From Rhodospirillales bacterium (GTDB lineage Bacteria; Pseudomonadota; Alphaproteobacteria; TMED109): a stretch of DNA of 64,000 nucleotides. The stretch's first letter is position 1, and each line of letters begins with the position of its first letter. The notes beneath the pieces were generated by a model. That model was not told the DNA's origin and searched no databases. It was given only the letters and a program-made list of their open reading frames with translations. The DNA lies in the NCBI GenBank assembly GCA_028824295.1, contig JAPPED010000001.1, positions 124,001 through 188,000 on the forward strand, in the 5' to 3' direction. This document shows, piece after piece, positions 9,139 to 19,007 of the stretch. The translations under genes were made by a program, and so were the position numbers.

Positions 9139-9879
9139 GTGGTCAACGTTTCAAGACTCATCGCGTTACTCGCGATTCCCGTACTGTTTCCCGGCGCCGC
9201 TGCGGCCCAAACCGTCGACGAGGTGTTGACTGCCCGCTTTGACGGCAGGTTCCTCGAGGCGGCTGACCTCGCCGAGGGCCTTGGCACCTCCGAGGGATAT
9301 GCCTTGGGCGCGCAAGCTTTGGCCATTTACGGGCATCATCTCGCCCCGACCCGGGAAGAAGCGCAGTCGACGCTGCTAAGGGCCATCGATCTTGCGGAAA
9401 AGGCGGTTGAGCTTGACGACTCCAACCCGCTTGCCCACCAGGAATTGGCCCACGCCATGGGCCGTTACGCCGAAACCCTGCCTACCACCGAGGCATTGAG
9501 CGGCGGCTATGCGGAAAAGACGATCGCCTCCATGCGGCGGGGCCTCGAGCTCGATCCGGACTTCCTATACGGGCACTTGGCCGTGGCCGGCTGGCATGCC
9601 CGGATCATCAACGCGGCCGGGTTCTTGGGCGCGTTGATCTACGGCGCCAGCGAAGATGAGGCCATCGCCCACTACCAGCGGGCCACGGAACTTGGTCCCG
9701 ACAATGTCATCGTGATGGCCGGTCACGCTATCGGCCTGCTGATGCTAGACGATGATGACTACCGCGGTCAGGTTGAAGAACTGCTCGCGCGCATCGAGGC
9801 TGCGCCGAAGGAAGACGCGTACGAGCGACTGATGCACGAGGAAGTCCTGAAGCATCTCGAGGCCATCGACGGAAGCTGA
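9139..9879 (+). CDS. Secreted TPR-repeat protein of unknown function
   Basis: A 246-residue protein starting at GTG 9139, with a probable Sec signal peptide (hydrophobic core LIALLAIPVLFPGAAAA, cleavage near residue 23). The mature part is helical with TPR-like units, for example AIDLAEKAVELDDSNPLAHQ, TIASMRRGLELDPDFLYGH and AIAHYQRATELGPDNVIV. It probably acts in the periplasm as a scaffold or assembly factor, but nothing indicates a partner. It is convergent with the thiamine-diphosphate enzyme gene and shares no operon. Confidence 0.8.
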   Translation: MVNVSRLIALLAIPVLFPGAAAAQTVDEVLTARFDGRFLEAADLAEGLGTSEGYALGAQALAIYGHHLAPTREEAQSTLLRAIDLAEKAVELDDSNPLAHQELAHAMGRYAETLPTTEALSGGYAEKTIASMRRGLELDPDFLYGHLAVAGWHARIINAAGFLGALIYGASEDEAIAHYQRATELGPDNVIVMAGHAIGLLMLDDDDYRGQVEELLARIEAAPKEDAYERLMHEEVLKHLEAIDGS

Positions 9880-10010
9880 GCGCGGCATCGGCAAGTCCTC
9901 ACGCAGAGCCGGGGGTCGGCCTGCGGGGCGTCGACGGACAGCGCCAACACATGATCGCGGAACTCTTCGCAATCAGTGCTGAATAGGCCAGGCTGCAGCC
10001 TCGTTTCCGC

Positions 10011-11693
10011 TCACGCTGCTTCTTTGCGCTTCTGCCGCGTGTACGGCGGGGGCTTGAAGTAACGAGGGTACTCGCCGATCGACGCCATATCGACCTCGAC
10101 CAGTGCTGGGCCGCGCACTGCCAGTGCTGCTTGCATGGCCGTCGTTAGTTCATCGGACGTTTCGACGCGCGCATAGTGAAGCCCGGCAAGTTCAGCCAGC
10201 TTCCCGAAGTCGGGGGCGAGCAGGTTATCGAAATAGTGCCGTCCGCCGTACAGCGCGTCCTGAATGTGGCGAATGACCCCATACCCGTTGTCGTTCATGA
10301 CAACGAAGACGACATCCGATTGTTCCTGCACCGCGGTCCACACCTCCGCCAGACTGAGGCAAAAACCGCCGTCGCCGCACATGGAGACGACCTTGCGACC
10401 GTTGGCCCCGATTGCCGCTCCGATACCGAACGGCAGGCCCGGACCGATAGCGGCGCTCACCGGGAACACGTTGGTGCGCGGATCGTTTAGCGGGAAGATT
10501 CGATTTCCCCAGGTGCTGTTCGCAAGCGTGATGTCCCGTACCCAGATGGCGTCCGGCGGCATGACATCCCGCATGCGGGCGGGGAACTCCCGGTAGGCAT
10601 CGAGGGCGTCCGCATAGCTCGTCGCTGCCTCATCCTTGCTGGCCGCAGCATCGGTGCCGTGGTCGGGTGCGATCGAAAGCGACATCTGGTCAAGTCGGTC
10701 GGCGATCGAGTCGAGCGCTGCCCCGGCTTCGGCAACGTGGAACAGATCGGCCGGGTAAGTACGTCCCGAAGCGGACGCCTCGATATCAATATGAATCCGG
10801 CGGTCAGGTAGCGTGAGACTCATGTCGACGGTTTCCTGTCCGCGCAGCCGGCACCCGACCACGACCAACAGGTCAACCGACTTCAGGAATTCGAGTCCTC
10901 GAGGGGTGGTCACCAAGGGCCCGAGCACAAGGGGGCATTGCTCCGAAACGACACCGCGTCCGTTCCAGCTGGTTGCCAGCGGAATACCGAGGTCGATCCA
11001 GCGTTTCACGGCGTTTCTGGCGTGCTTGGCCCCATTGCCGGTCCACAGCAATGGACGACGGGCACCGGCCACCTGGGCCGCGATCGCGTCGAGACCGGCG
11101 TCAGTGCCCGGGTTGGGTTGCGGTACCGGCAGGCTCAGGAAATCGAGCCCCCCGGGGCGGGCGATCACGTCTCGTTGAATGTCGATTGGAATCTCGACAC
11201 TGACCGGGCCTGTCGGCGGGCTCAATGCGAGGGTGGCGGCCTTTACCAATGTCCCGAACGCTGTCTCCGGGCTCCGCACCCGAAACGCCCCCTTTGATAC
11301 GGCTTCAAGCATGCCAAGCTGGTTCGGCGCGTCATGCACCGGACCCTGGGCGCGTTCCAGGTATCCGCTGGCGGTTTGACCCGTCAGATGGAGCAGCGGG
11401 GTGCCGGCGAAGCCGGCCTCCACCAGGGCACCGGCGGCGTTTGCAGCCCCGGGACCGGTGCTGGTGATCAGTACACCCAGTTCACCGGACACGCGGGCGT
11501 ACGCATCGGCCATGTGCCCGGCTCCGGCCTCTCCGCGCCCCATCACGAATCGAATCGCGTTTCGGCGTCCGATGGCGTCCAGCATCGGAATGTTGTGAAT
11601 CGAGACCACGCCAAAAACCGTGGTCACTCCGATTGCGTCGAGGAATTCGGCAACCAAATCACCGATGGGGATGGCGTATTCATTGCTGTTCAT
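10011..11693 (-). CDS. Thiamine-diphosphate-dependent enzyme, acetolactate synthase-like
   Basis: 560 residues in the three-domain layout of the acetolactate synthase/benzoylformate decarboxylase superfamily. The catalytic Glu55 lies in GRGEAGAGHMADAYAR. The cofactor motif GDGGFCLSL near residue 437 is followed by NDNGYGVI. The frame is open up to 11750, but ATG 11693 gives the natural N-terminus and leaves room for the tRNA gene. There is no ilvN-type regulatory subunit nearby, so a role in branched-chain amino acid synthesis is unlikely. Substrate unknown: decarboxylase, carboligase and sulfoacetaldehyde-type activities all remain possible. Confidence 0.85.
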   Translation of the reverse strand: MNSNEYAIPIGDLVAEFLDAIGVTTVFGVVSIHNIPMLDAIGRRNAIRFVMGRGEAGAGHMADAYARVSGELGVLITSTGPGAANAAGALVEAGFAGTPLLHLTGQTASGYLERAQGPVHDAPNQLGMLEAVSKGAFRVRSPETAFGTLVKAATLALSPPTGPVSVEIPIDIQRDVIARPGGLDFLSLPVPQPNPGTDAGLDAIAAQVAGARRPLLWTGNGAKHARNAVKRWIDLGIPLATSWNGRGVVSEQCPLVLGPLVTTPRGLEFLKSVDLLVVVGCRLRGQETVDMSLTLPDRRIHIDIEASASGRTYPADLFHVAEAGAALDSIADRLDQMSLSIAPDHGTDAAASKDEAATSYADALDAYREFPARMRDVMPPDAIWVRDITLANSTWGNRIFPLNDPRTNVFPVSAAIGPGLPFGIGAAIGANGRKVVSMCGDGGFCLSLAEVWTAVQEQSDVVFVVMNDNGYGVIRHIQDALYGGRHYFDNLLAPDFGKLAELAGLHYARVETSDELTTAMQAALAVRGPALVEVDMASIGEYPRYFKPPPYTRQKRKEAA

Positions 11694-11814
11694 GGTCGTT
11701 GGTCGAGGCTCGCGGTTGATGTACTCAGGTCGCGTCCGGTGCAGGGTCACCAGACGACCGGAGGTTGGCAGGCGTCGTGTTGTGGCCGTAGTCTCCGCAG
11801 GCGATGGCCGAAGT

Positions 11815-11904
11815 GGATGGGTGGCTGAGTGGTCGAAAGCACCGGTCTTGAAAACCGGCGATTCCGCAAGGAATCCGGGGGTTCGAATCCCTCCCCATCC
11901 GCCA
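11815..11904 (+). tRNA. tRNA-Ser (anticodon UGA)
   Basis: 90-nt class II tRNA with an encoded CCA end. The acceptor stem is GGATGGG (11815-11821) paired with CCCATCC (11894-11900). The anticodon stem CCGGT/ACCGG encloses loop CTTGAAA, whose anticodon TGA reads UCA codons. The T-arm GGTTCGAATCC is standard, and the long variable arm (GATTCCGCAAGGAATC) identifies tRNA-Ser. It lies on the plus strand between two minus-strand genes. No integrase or repeated 3' end flanks it. Confidence 0.98.
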
Positions 11905-11912
11905 GTCCGGAC

Positions 11913-12896
11913 TCATGAATGACCGGCGACGGCGCGCGGTTCGTAGAGTTCTTCCAGATACTCCATGTCGCTCGCGTCGAGCGACCGATCGACTGCCTTC
12001 AACAGCGTGTCCAGCTGTTCCTGGCTCGACACCCCGACAATCGGCGCGGTCACGGCTGGTTTCGCCAGCAGCCAGCCAAGCGCCACTTCCGGTCGGGAAG
12101 CCCCCAGACGCTCTGCAACTTCTCCAACCCGGTCGGCAATCGCAAAGTCGATATCCCGGTAGTACATGCTCTGGGCGATGTCGTCGGTCTTGGCGCGCAC
12201 GGTGCCGCCGCCGCCCTGGCGGTGTCGATTGCCGACAAGGAAGCCTCTGGCAAGCGGGCTCCACGGGGTGACCGCAATACCCTGGTCAGTGCACAGCGGG
12301 ATCATCTCCCGCTCTTCCTCTCGATAGATCAGATTGTAGTGATTCTGCATTGACACGAACGGCGTCCAACCATTCTGCCGCGCAACGGCCTGAGCTTTCA
12401 TGAACTGCCAGGCGTACATGCTGGAGGCACCGAGATACAGAGCCTTGCCGGCTCGCACCACGTCGTGCAGCGCCTCCATCGTTTCCTCGATGGGAGTTTC
12501 GCGGTCCCAGCGATGAATGATGTAGAGGTCAACGTAGTCGGTGCCGAGTCGACGAAGCGAGGCGTCGATACTCTCCATGATGTGCTTGCGTGACAGGCCG
12601 CGCTCATTCGGACCATCACCCATGCGCTGAAAGACCTTGGTCGCCAGCACGTACTCGTGACGCCGGAGAAGGCTTCCTAACACCCGGCCTGTCACTTCCT
12701 CACTGCCTCCCAGCGCATAGACGTCCGCCGTATCAAAGAAATTGATTCCGGCGTCGACTGCCGCCTTGATGATCGGCCGACTGGGTCCCTCCTCCATCAC
12801 GTAGTCCCGCCAACCCGGGGTGCCGAACGTCATCATGCCCAGGCAAAGCTTTGAAACTTTGGTACCCGTACGTCCAAAGCTCACGTATTCCATCAT
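11913..12896 (-). CDS. Aldo/keto reductase
   Basis: NADPH-dependent oxidoreductase with a TIM-barrel fold, 327 residues. The catalytic tetrad is visible: Asp and Tyr in NFFDTADVYALGGSEE, Lys in YVLATKV, His in LYIIHRWDRETP. The C-terminal part carries the NADPH-binding block ending IVGVSSQEQLD. Two adjacent ATGs (12896 and 12893) follow AGGAG; spacing slightly favours the second and does not alter the protein. It lies downstream of serS on the same strand, where surE or pcm is often found in relatives. Substrate unknown. Confidence 0.92.
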   Translation of the reverse strand: MMEYVSFGRTGTKVSKLCLGMMTFGTPGWRDYVMEEGPSRPIIKAAVDAGINFFDTADVYALGGSEEVTGRVLGSLLRRHEYVLATKVFQRMGDGPNERGLSRKHIMESIDASLRRLGTDYVDLYIIHRWDRETPIEETMEALHDVVRAGKALYLGASSMYAWQFMKAQAVARQNGWTPFVSMQNHYNLIYREEEREMIPLCTDQGIAVTPWSPLARGFLVGNRHRQGGGGTVRAKTDDIAQSMYYRDIDFAIADRVGEVAERLGASRPEVALGWLLAKPAVTAPIVGVSSQEQLDTLLKAVDRSLDASDMEYLEELYEPRAVAGHS

Positions 12897-12924
12897 GGAT
12901 CTCCTGTTGATGAAGGTCTGATTG

Positions 12925-14205
12925 TCAGGTTGAAGTGGCGGAAATCCGCTCGAGGTGACCAAGGTAGGGTCGCAGGGCGACAGGAACGGTGATGGATCCG
13001 TCCGCTTCCTGGTAGTTCTCCATCACGGCGATCAGCAATCGTCCGGCTGCCACACCGGATCCGTTCAGCGTGTGGACATACTGCAGATCTCCGGAATCCG
13101 GATGACGATACCGGGCGTTCATGCGACGGGCCTGAAAGTCACCACAGTTGGAACAGCTGGAAATTTCCCGGAACGCCTCCTGACCAGGCAGCCAGACCTC
13201 GAGGTCGAGAGTCTTGCGCGCCGAGAAGCCCATGTCGCCGCTCGAGAGCAAGACCACGCGGTAAGCAAGGCCCAGTTGCTGCAGCACAGTTTCAGCGCAG
13301 CGCGTCATGCGTCGCAGTTCAGCGTCCGAATCTTCGGGGCGAGTGATCGATACCAGTTCAACCTTGCTGAACTGGTGCATCCGGATCATGCCGCGATTGT
13401 CCCGGCCGCCGGCGCCGGCTTCAGCCCGATAGCACGGCGTTAAGGCGGTGTACCGCCGAGGGAGCGTGGTGCCGTCCTGAATTTCTCCGGCAACCAGATT
13501 CGTGAGCGGCACCTCGGCGGTAGGAATGAGCCAGTACCCGTCGGTGGTCTGAAACAGGTCTTCCGCAAACTTGGGTAGCTGACCCGTCCCGAACAGGGCG
13601 GCCTCGCGTACCAGCGCGGGCGGACTGACTTCCTGGTAGCCGTGTTCCTGGGTCTGCAGGTCCATCATGAAAGTAGTCAGGGCTCGCTCGAGGCGGGCGA
13701 GCGCGCCCGTCAGAATCACGAACCGCGCCCCGGACATGCGGGCGGATCGCTGGAAATCCATCAAGCCGAGCGCTTCTCCCAGGGTCACATGGTCACGGGC
13801 CTCAAACGCGAACGTAGGCGGCTCGCCCCAATGCCGGAGTTCCTGATTCGCGCGCTCGTCGGGGCCGTCCGGGACGTCAGCGTCGGGCAGGTTCGGGAAT
13901 TCCGACAGCATGGTCTGAACCTGAGCGTCCAGCTGGTCGGCGCATGTCTGGAGCTCGGAGATCGAGCGCTTGAGGTCACCTACCTGCCGCACGAGATCCG
14001 CCACATCCTCGCCGGCAGCCTTCCGCGCCCCGATGTCGCGACTGGCCGCGTTCCGCTCTGTCTGTGCGGCTTGCAGGTCGGTCAGGCACTTGCGCCTGCG
14101 GGTATCCACTTCGAGCACTGCGGTTGCCTGCGGTTCGAGCCCGCGCCGTGCTAGACCCGCGTCAAACTGCTCCGGATTCGCCCGAATCCACGACATCGCA
14201 AACAT
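12925..14205 (-). CDS. serS: Seryl-tRNA synthetase
   Basis: Class II aminoacyl-tRNA synthetase charging tRNA-Ser. The N-terminal long coiled-coil arm is residues 25-105. Core motifs are TAEVPLTNL, motif 2 [23 protein letters not shown], and motif 3 in [19 protein letters not shown]. The 426-residue length is normal. It follows tatC by 11 nt, the usual alphaproteobacterial linkage. A tRNA-Ser gene lies about 1 kb downstream on the opposite strand. Confidence 0.98.
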   Translation of the reverse strand: MFAMSWIRANPEQFDAGLARRGLEPQATAVLEVDTRRRKCLTDLQAAQTERNAASRDIGARKAAGEDVADLVRQVGDLKRSISELQTCADQLDAQVQTMLSEFPNLPDADVPDGPDERANQELRHWGEPPTFAFEARDHVTLGEALGLMDFQRSARMSGARFVILTGALARLERALTTFMMDLQTQEHGYQEVSPPALVREAALFGTGQLPKFAEDLFQTTDGYWLIPTAEVPLTNLVAGEIQDGTTLPRRYTALTPCYRAEAGAGGRDNRGMIRMHQFSKVELVSITRPEDSDAELRRMTRCAETVLQQLGLAYRVVLLSSGDMGFSARKTLDLEVWLPGQEAFREISSCSNCGDFQARRMNARYRHPDSGDLQYVHTLNGSGVAAGRLLIAVMENYQEADGSITVPVALRPYLGHLERISATST

Positions 14206-14216
14206 GGAACGTCAGC

Positions 14217-15107
14217 CTATCTGCCCATGTGATAATCGGTTTCAGGAATGTCATCGTCCGGCCCGTCATCGGGTGGCGCGTCGTCGCCGTCGTTGTCGTC
14301 ATCCGGGAGATCGTCATGTTCTCGCGCGTAGCGCCGCTCCATAGCGGCGGCCAACAGGATGGAGATCTCAAACAGCACGATGATCGGGATCCCGAGGCCA
14401 ACTTGGCTGATCAGGTCCGGCGGCGTCAGGAGGGCAGCGCCGACAAACGCAATGACCACCGCATACTTTCGCCGCTTTCGCAGGGCGGCGGCGGTCGTGA
14501 GCCCCGCCCGGGCTAGCAAGGTGATGGCGACCGGCAATTGGAATGCCAGGCCGAAGGCAAACATGAGCTTCAGGACGAGCGACAGGTACTCGTTGACCTT
14601 GGCCTCAAGCTCAATGGCCAGACCGGTATCGACTCCGGCGGTTTGGAACGAGAGGAAAAAGGACCAGGCGAGCGGAAAAATGAAGGCGTAGACCAACGTG
14701 GCGCCCAGGGCGAACAGCACGGGCGTGGCGACCAGAAACGGCAGAAATGCACGGCGCTCAGTGCGGTACAGTCCCGGTGCGGCGAACTTGTACAGCTGCG
14801 TCGCGATGACGGGAAACGAGACAAAGAGTGCGGCGTAAAATGAGACCTTCAGGTAGGTGAAGAACGCCTCGGTCAGCGCTGTGTAGATCATGCGCGGATT
14901 CTCGACGCCGCGCTCCTCGTAAATCTTCGCGAGCGGTCTGACCAAGAATGCGTAGATGTCTTCGGCGAAGACATACGCGATCACGAAGCAGACGAAAAAA
15001 GCGACGACCGCCCACTTCAGGCGGTCGCGCAATTCGATTAGATGGTCGATTAAGGGTGCCCTGGAGGCCTCGATCTCCGCTTCATCCCGGTCTGTTCGCG
15101 ACGCCAT
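14217..15107 (-). CDS. tatC: Sec-independent protein translocase TatC
   Basis: Polytopic inner-membrane receptor of the twin-arginine pathway. The N-terminal APLIDHLIELRDRLKWAVVAF and the FLPFLVATPVLFALGATLVY region are typical, and about six membrane helices are visible. The last ~30 residues form a strongly acidic Asp/Pro/Gly tail (DLPDDDNDGDDAPPDDGPDD) that is not part of the conserved fold. It is cotranscribed with tatB (9-nt gap) and tatA. A TorD chaperone and molybdoenzyme maturation genes elsewhere in the window imply Tat substrates. Confidence 0.97.
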   Translation of the reverse strand: MASRTDRDEAEIEASRAPLIDHLIELRDRLKWAVVAFFVCFVIAYVFAEDIYAFLVRPLAKIYEERGVENPRMIYTALTEAFFTYLKVSFYAALFVSFPVIATQLYKFAAPGLYRTERRAFLPFLVATPVLFALGATLVYAFIFPLAWSFFLSFQTAGVDTGLAIELEAKVNEYLSLVLKLMFAFGLAFQLPVAITLLARAGLTTAAALRKRRKYAVVIAFVGAALLTPPDLISQVGLGIPIIVLFEISILLAAAMERRYAREHDDLPDDDNDGDDAPPDDGPDDDIPETDYHMGR

Positions 15108-15116
15108 CTCCCGAAA

Positions 15117-15656
15117 CTAGGCCTCGTCGCTGCCTTGTTCGGGATCGCCGGCGCGGACATGGCGGAGTCCTACCGGGCGCGAAGCGGGCTCCTTGGGCTC
15201 CGACGCGGTGCGGGCAACCGTCCCGGCGGGCTGTGCCAAGGGAGTTCCGCCCGGCATGGTCGGCGGGCGCGCCGGGGGCGGGCTCGGCGGGATTGGCTCC
15301 GGCTCGACCGTCTTCGGTGTCTCTTCCTCGACGGCCGAATTGGCGGATCCGTTCGAATCGGACGGTACTCGGATGTCCTGCAGCGACCGGGTGAGTTCGC
15401 CGCCCGGATCTATCGTGGATCGGATCTCGTGCCGGAAGCCGCTCCGGGCGGATTCCACCGTCTTTCGGACCTCGTCGAGCTCGGCCTCGCGGACCGCATC
15501 ATCCACCGATTCACGGAACTCCTTGGCCAGCGCGCGAATCTTTCCTGCCCACTGCCCCACCGTGCGGAGAACTTTCGGGATATCCCTCGGCCCAACGACA
15601 AAGAGCACCACCACACTGATGACAAGGACTTCCGTCCAGCCAATGTCCAGCATCAA
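15117..15656 (-). CDS. tatB: Sec-independent protein translocase TatB
   Basis: Single N-terminal membrane helix (GWTEVLVISVVVLFVVGPRD), then an amphipathic helix (IPKVLRTVGQWAGKIRALAKEF) that identifies TatB rather than TatA. The rest of the 179 residues is a Pro/Ser/Glu-rich, probably disordered tail. It lies between tatA (27-nt gap) and tatC. Confidence 0.95.
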   Translation of the reverse strand: MMLDIGWTEVLVISVVVLFVVGPRDIPKVLRTVGQWAGKIRALAKEFRESVDDAVREAELDEVRKTVESARSGFRHEIRSTIDPGGELTRSLQDIRVPSDSNGSANSAVEEETPKTVEPEPIPPSPPPARPPTMPGGTPLAQPAGTVARTASEPKEPASRPVGLRHVRAGDPEQGSDEA

Positions 15657-15683
15657 AGCCTCGGTGCACGCCGGGCCGTGCCG

Positions 15684-15932
15684 TTACGATTTGGCCGATT
15701 CGTCGGCTTTCGCGGTGGCGGCGGCCGCAGGTGCGGCATCTTCAGCACCCGTCGCTTCGTGCGCTACTTCCTTCGGCCCGTCGGCATCAGCCGCGACCTC
15801 TTCCTTCATGCCGGAACGGAAACTCTTGATCCCTTTGGCCAGATCGCCCATCACTCGGGGCAGCTTGCCGGCGCCAAAAAGAATCAGAACGATCGCAAGG
15901 ATCAGAATGACTTGCCAAATGCCAATGCCCAT
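15684..15932 (-). CDS. tatA: Sec-independent protein translocase TatA
   Basis: Pore-forming Tat subunit of 82 residues. It begins MGIGIWQVILILAIVLILFG and continues with the hinge and amphipathic helix AGKLPRVMGDLAKGIKSFRSGM. The C-terminal half is Ala/Glu/Lys-rich. It is the first gene of tatA-tatB-tatC-serS. Confidence 0.96.
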   Translation of the reverse strand: MGIGIWQVILILAIVLILFGAGKLPRVMGDLAKGIKSFRSGMKEEVAADADGPKEVAHEATGAEDAAPAAAATAKADESAKS

Positions 15933-16016
15933 GGCCCTAGAACCTCCGACTGCGCCATGGTTGGGGGACGCAACCCGCGATGCTCAGTATGGCAAAGATG
16001 GGCCGTTCCGCAACAA

Positions 16017-17096
16017 TCAACCGTCTGTTGGAAACACGAACGCCCGCGCGGGATCCAGCCGCACGAGGATCTCGGCACCTTCAGCGGGCGCCGAATCGGC
16101 CGGCACGCGGGCATGCAGAATTCCGCTGTCATCTCGTGGCTGGATCGCGACCACGGCGAGCGCCCCCAGGCTGCGAACGCTTCGAACCGTCACGGGGGTT
16201 CCGTCACCGAGCAGCAACCCTTCTTCCCGCACCAGCAGCTCGGCTGCACTGCCTTCCGAAAATCCGGGCGCTCCGAGCGGCCCGAACGGCGTGGTCACCT
16301 GTCCACCCTGCACTTTCACCGGTATCCGGTTTACATGCCCCAGGATCCCCGCACAAAAGGCGTCGTTGGGATGCGAATAGATTTCCTCCGGCGTACCAAG
16401 CTGTAGGACCCTCCCGTCGTGCATCACACTGATGCGGTCGGCAAACCGCATCGCATCTTCCGGATTGTGGCCGACGAGGACCGCGACGGTCCCGGAATCA
16501 CGAAGAACCCGGCAAACCGCGGCAGCCAGGTCGGTCCGAAGTTGCGGGTCAAGGCCGGCAAACGGCTCGTCGAGCAACATCACGTCCGGATCGGTGGCGA
16601 GAGCTCTTGCAAGCGCAACCCGTTGTGCTTCACCCCCGGACAACGTGTGCGGCAGGCGCTCGGCAACGTCGGCAAGTTCTACGCGCTCCAGCATCTCCTG
16701 CGCCCGCGTGGCACGAGTCGGGCGGGCTCGCCCGTTGAGGCCGAACGCCACGTTGTCTGCGGCGCTCAGATGCGGGAAGAGCGCGGCATTCTGGAACACC
16801 ATCCCCACCCGGCGCTGTTCCGGTGGTACTTCGATGGACCTGTTGGCCAATACGCGGCCATCAACGACGATGGAGCCACCGTGAATGTGTTCGATGCCGG
16901 CGATGGCCCGCAGCAACGTGGTCTTGCCCGCTCCGGACGGTCCGACAATCCACAGCACCTCTCCGTGCTTGGCATCGAGGAAAATGTCAGTAATCAGCGG
17001 CTTTCCACTGGCCTGCGATCGAACCGACAGGCCCCGGACTTCCAAACCGCGCTTCGATTCACCTGCCATCATTCTCAGGTCCGCGCTGTCGAACAT
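16017..17096 (-). CDS. fbpC: ABC transporter ATP-binding protein, FbpC-like
   Basis: Cytoplasmic ATPase of an iron(III)-type importer. Walker A is GPSGAGKTT, followed by the Q-loop FQNAALFPH, signature LSGGEAQR, Walker B VMLLDEPFAGLD and switch GHNPEDAM. A C-terminal TOBE-like domain makes up the last ~110 residues. With ATG 17096 the protein has 359 residues; 17072 is an alternative. The frame stays open to 17345, but that extra segment has no family resemblance. This leaves a 226-nt gap after the permease gene, larger than elsewhere in the operon. Confidence 0.92.
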   Translation of the reverse strand: MFDSADLRMMAGESKRGLEVRGLSVRSQASGKPLITDIFLDAKHGEVLWIVGPSGAGKTTLLRAIAGIEHIHGGSIVVDGRVLANRSIEVPPEQRRVGMVFQNAALFPHLSAADNVAFGLNGRARPTRATRAQEMLERVELADVAERLPHTLSGGEAQRVALARALATDPDVMLLDEPFAGLDPQLRTDLAAAVCRVLRDSGTVAVLVGHNPEDAMRFADRISVMHDGRVLQLGTPEEIYSHPNDAFCAGILGHVNRIPVKVQGGQVTTPFGPLGAPGFSEGSAAELLVREEGLLLGDGTPVTVRSVRSLGALAVVAIQPRDDSGILHARVPADSAPAEGAEILVRLDPARAFVFPTDG

Positions 17097-17322
17097 GCCA
17101 CCATCGCATCTATCTGACCCAAGAAGCAATGGCAAAGTGCGCAAGTTCCGGAACCTTGCACGTCTTCCACGGGCGGTTCGGCTCGTTGGGTGACCGGCAC
17201 ATCGTGGTGGTTTGCGTGATGAACTCGCGCCGTACCGTCCAAGATGGTAGGTCGCCAGCAACGGAACGGGGCAGGACCAGTGCCGATTCGACGGTGGCAA
17301 CGGTCCGGGCAGCCTCTTTCGG

Positions 17323-19005
17323 TCAGGATGAGGTCTCGGCCGCAACGCTTGGCTGCAGGAAGCGCCGCGACAGCACGATCAGGGGAACCAGCCCAACGGC
17401 AACAATCGCAATGGCAGGGAGAGCCGCGTCCGCCATCCTTTCTTCCTGCGCCATTTCGAACGCTCGCACTGCCAACGTGTTGAAATCAAATGGTCGCAGG
17501 ATCAACGTGGCGGGGAGTTCCTTCATCACCTCAACGAACACCAGGGCCGCGGCGGTGGCAATGCCCCCACGGAGAAGTGGCACGTGCACCCGGACCAACA
17601 TGCCGCGAGGGAACACTCCCAATGTCCGCGCAGCCGCGTCGAGAGTGCCTGGAATGCGGTGGTACGAACTCTCGAGCGCGTTCATCGATACGGCGAGAAA
17701 GCGGACCGCATAGGCAAACAGCAGTACGGTCACGGTCCCGGACAGCAGCAGGCCGGTGCCAGCCCCGAATATCATCCGGCTCACGTCATCCACAGCGTGA
17801 TCGAACAACGAGCACAATCCCAATACGCCAACCGCCACGACCACGCCTGGCACCGCATATCCCGCGCCGGCAGTCCGGGCAAACGGGCGAACGATGGCTG
17901 GATCAAGGCGCAGGCCGAACACCACCAACCACGCGATCGCCACAGTCAGGGCTGTAGCGGCGAGTGCCAGGCCCAGAGTGTTCAGCATGATCGCAGGGAA
18001 CGCGGGATCGATCGGGGCGCCGGCGCGCAGATGCCACCAAGCGAGAAAGGCGGCGGGTAGCACGAAGCCAAGTAGTACCGGCAACCCGCAGCCGAGCATG
18101 GCCATCGCCGCCCGCCGGCCGCGCAACACATACCGGATAACGGGTCGGCTCCGATCGTTTTCCGGATGGTAGCGGAGCGACTTGCGCAGCCGTCGTTCCG
18201 CCCACAAGACCGCAAGGACCACCAGCAGCAGGACGGTAGCCAGCCGGGCCGCGGCACCGATATCCCCGAACCCGAACCATGCTCGGTAGATCCCCGTCGT
18301 AAAGGTTCCGATGCCAAACAACTCCATGACGCCGATATCATTCAGCGTTTCCATGACTGCCAGCGCACAGCCGGCGACCAAGGCGGGACGCGCCAGCGGC
18401 ACCGCGAGAGTGCGAAAGATTCGAACCGGCCCCCGGCCCAGCAAGCGGCCGGTTTCAATCAATGTCGCCGACTGGGTTGCAAACGCCGTCTGGACGAGGA
18501 GGTACGCGTAGGGATAGAGCACGAGGGAAAGCACGACGGTCGCCCCAAGCGGTGAACGCACCGAGGGAAACCAGTAGTCGTCCTTGCCCCAGTCGAAGTA
18601 ATCCCGCAACGCTGTCTGGATGGGCCCAGCGAACTCGAGCAGGTCACCGTAGACAAAGGCTGCGATGTAGCCGGGCAGGGCCAGCGGCAACACCAGCGCC
18701 CAACTGAAGAACGCACGTCCCGGGAAATCGCACATGGCGATCAGCCAAGCCGTGCTGACCCCGAGAATCGCGGTCCCCAACGCCACTCCCAGGGCGATCC
18801 CGACCGTGTTGACTATGTAACCAGCGAGTACCGTATCAACGAGGTGCGGCCACAGATCGTTGGCTGGTGCCGAGAGGCCGAACACCACTACCAGGAGTGG
18901 CCCGACCAGCAGCAGCGATGTCACCGACGCGGTCCACGTCCAGCTGTTCAGCGTACGGATGCGGCGCCCGGCGCTGCTCAGGCGGGCCAGGGCGGCGCCC
19001 ATCAT
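17323..19005 (-). CDS. fbpB: ABC transporter permease, FbpB-like (fused double permease)
   Basis: 560-residue membrane protein with two tandem permease domains, about 12 helices in total. Each half carries an EAA-type coupling loop: GRLLGRGPVRIFRTLAVPLARPA around residue 190 and ARTLGVFPRGMLVRVHVPLLRGG in the second half. This two-in-one architecture is typical of ferric iron FbpB/SfuB permeases. It starts 2 nt after the fbpA stop. Confidence 0.93.
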   Translation of the reverse strand: MMGAALARLSSAGRRIRTLNSWTWTASVTSLLLVGPLLVVVFGLSAPANDLWPHLVDTVLAGYIVNTVGIALGVALGTAILGVSTAWLIAMCDFPGRAFFSWALVLPLALPGYIAAFVYGDLLEFAGPIQTALRDYFDWGKDDYWFPSVRSPLGATVVLSLVLYPYAYLLVQTAFATQSATLIETGRLLGRGPVRIFRTLAVPLARPALVAGCALAVMETLNDIGVMELFGIGTFTTGIYRAWFGFGDIGAAARLATVLLLVVLAVLWAERRLRKSLRYHPENDRSRPVIRYVLRGRRAAMAMLGCGLPVLLGFVLPAAFLAWWHLRAGAPIDPAFPAIMLNTLGLALAATALTVAIAWLVVFGLRLDPAIVRPFARTAGAGYAVPGVVVAVGVLGLCSLFDHAVDDVSRMIFGAGTGLLLSGTVTVLLFAYAVRFLAVSMNALESSYHRIPGTLDAAARTLGVFPRGMLVRVHVPLLRGGIATAAALVFVEVMKELPATLILRPFDFNTLAVRAFEMAQEERMADAALPAIAIVAVGLVPLIVLSRRFLQPSVAAETSS

Positions 19006-19007
19006 GC

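Noticed and set aside
9990-10001. 12-nt palindrome AGGCTGCAGCCT between convergent genes as a terminator
   Set aside because: No loop and no T-run; symmetric 12-mers are expected by chance in this amount of sequence.
11815-11904. tRNA-Ser as an attachment site for an integrated element
   Set aside because: No integrase, no repeat of the tRNA 3' end and only chromosomal-type genes on both sides.
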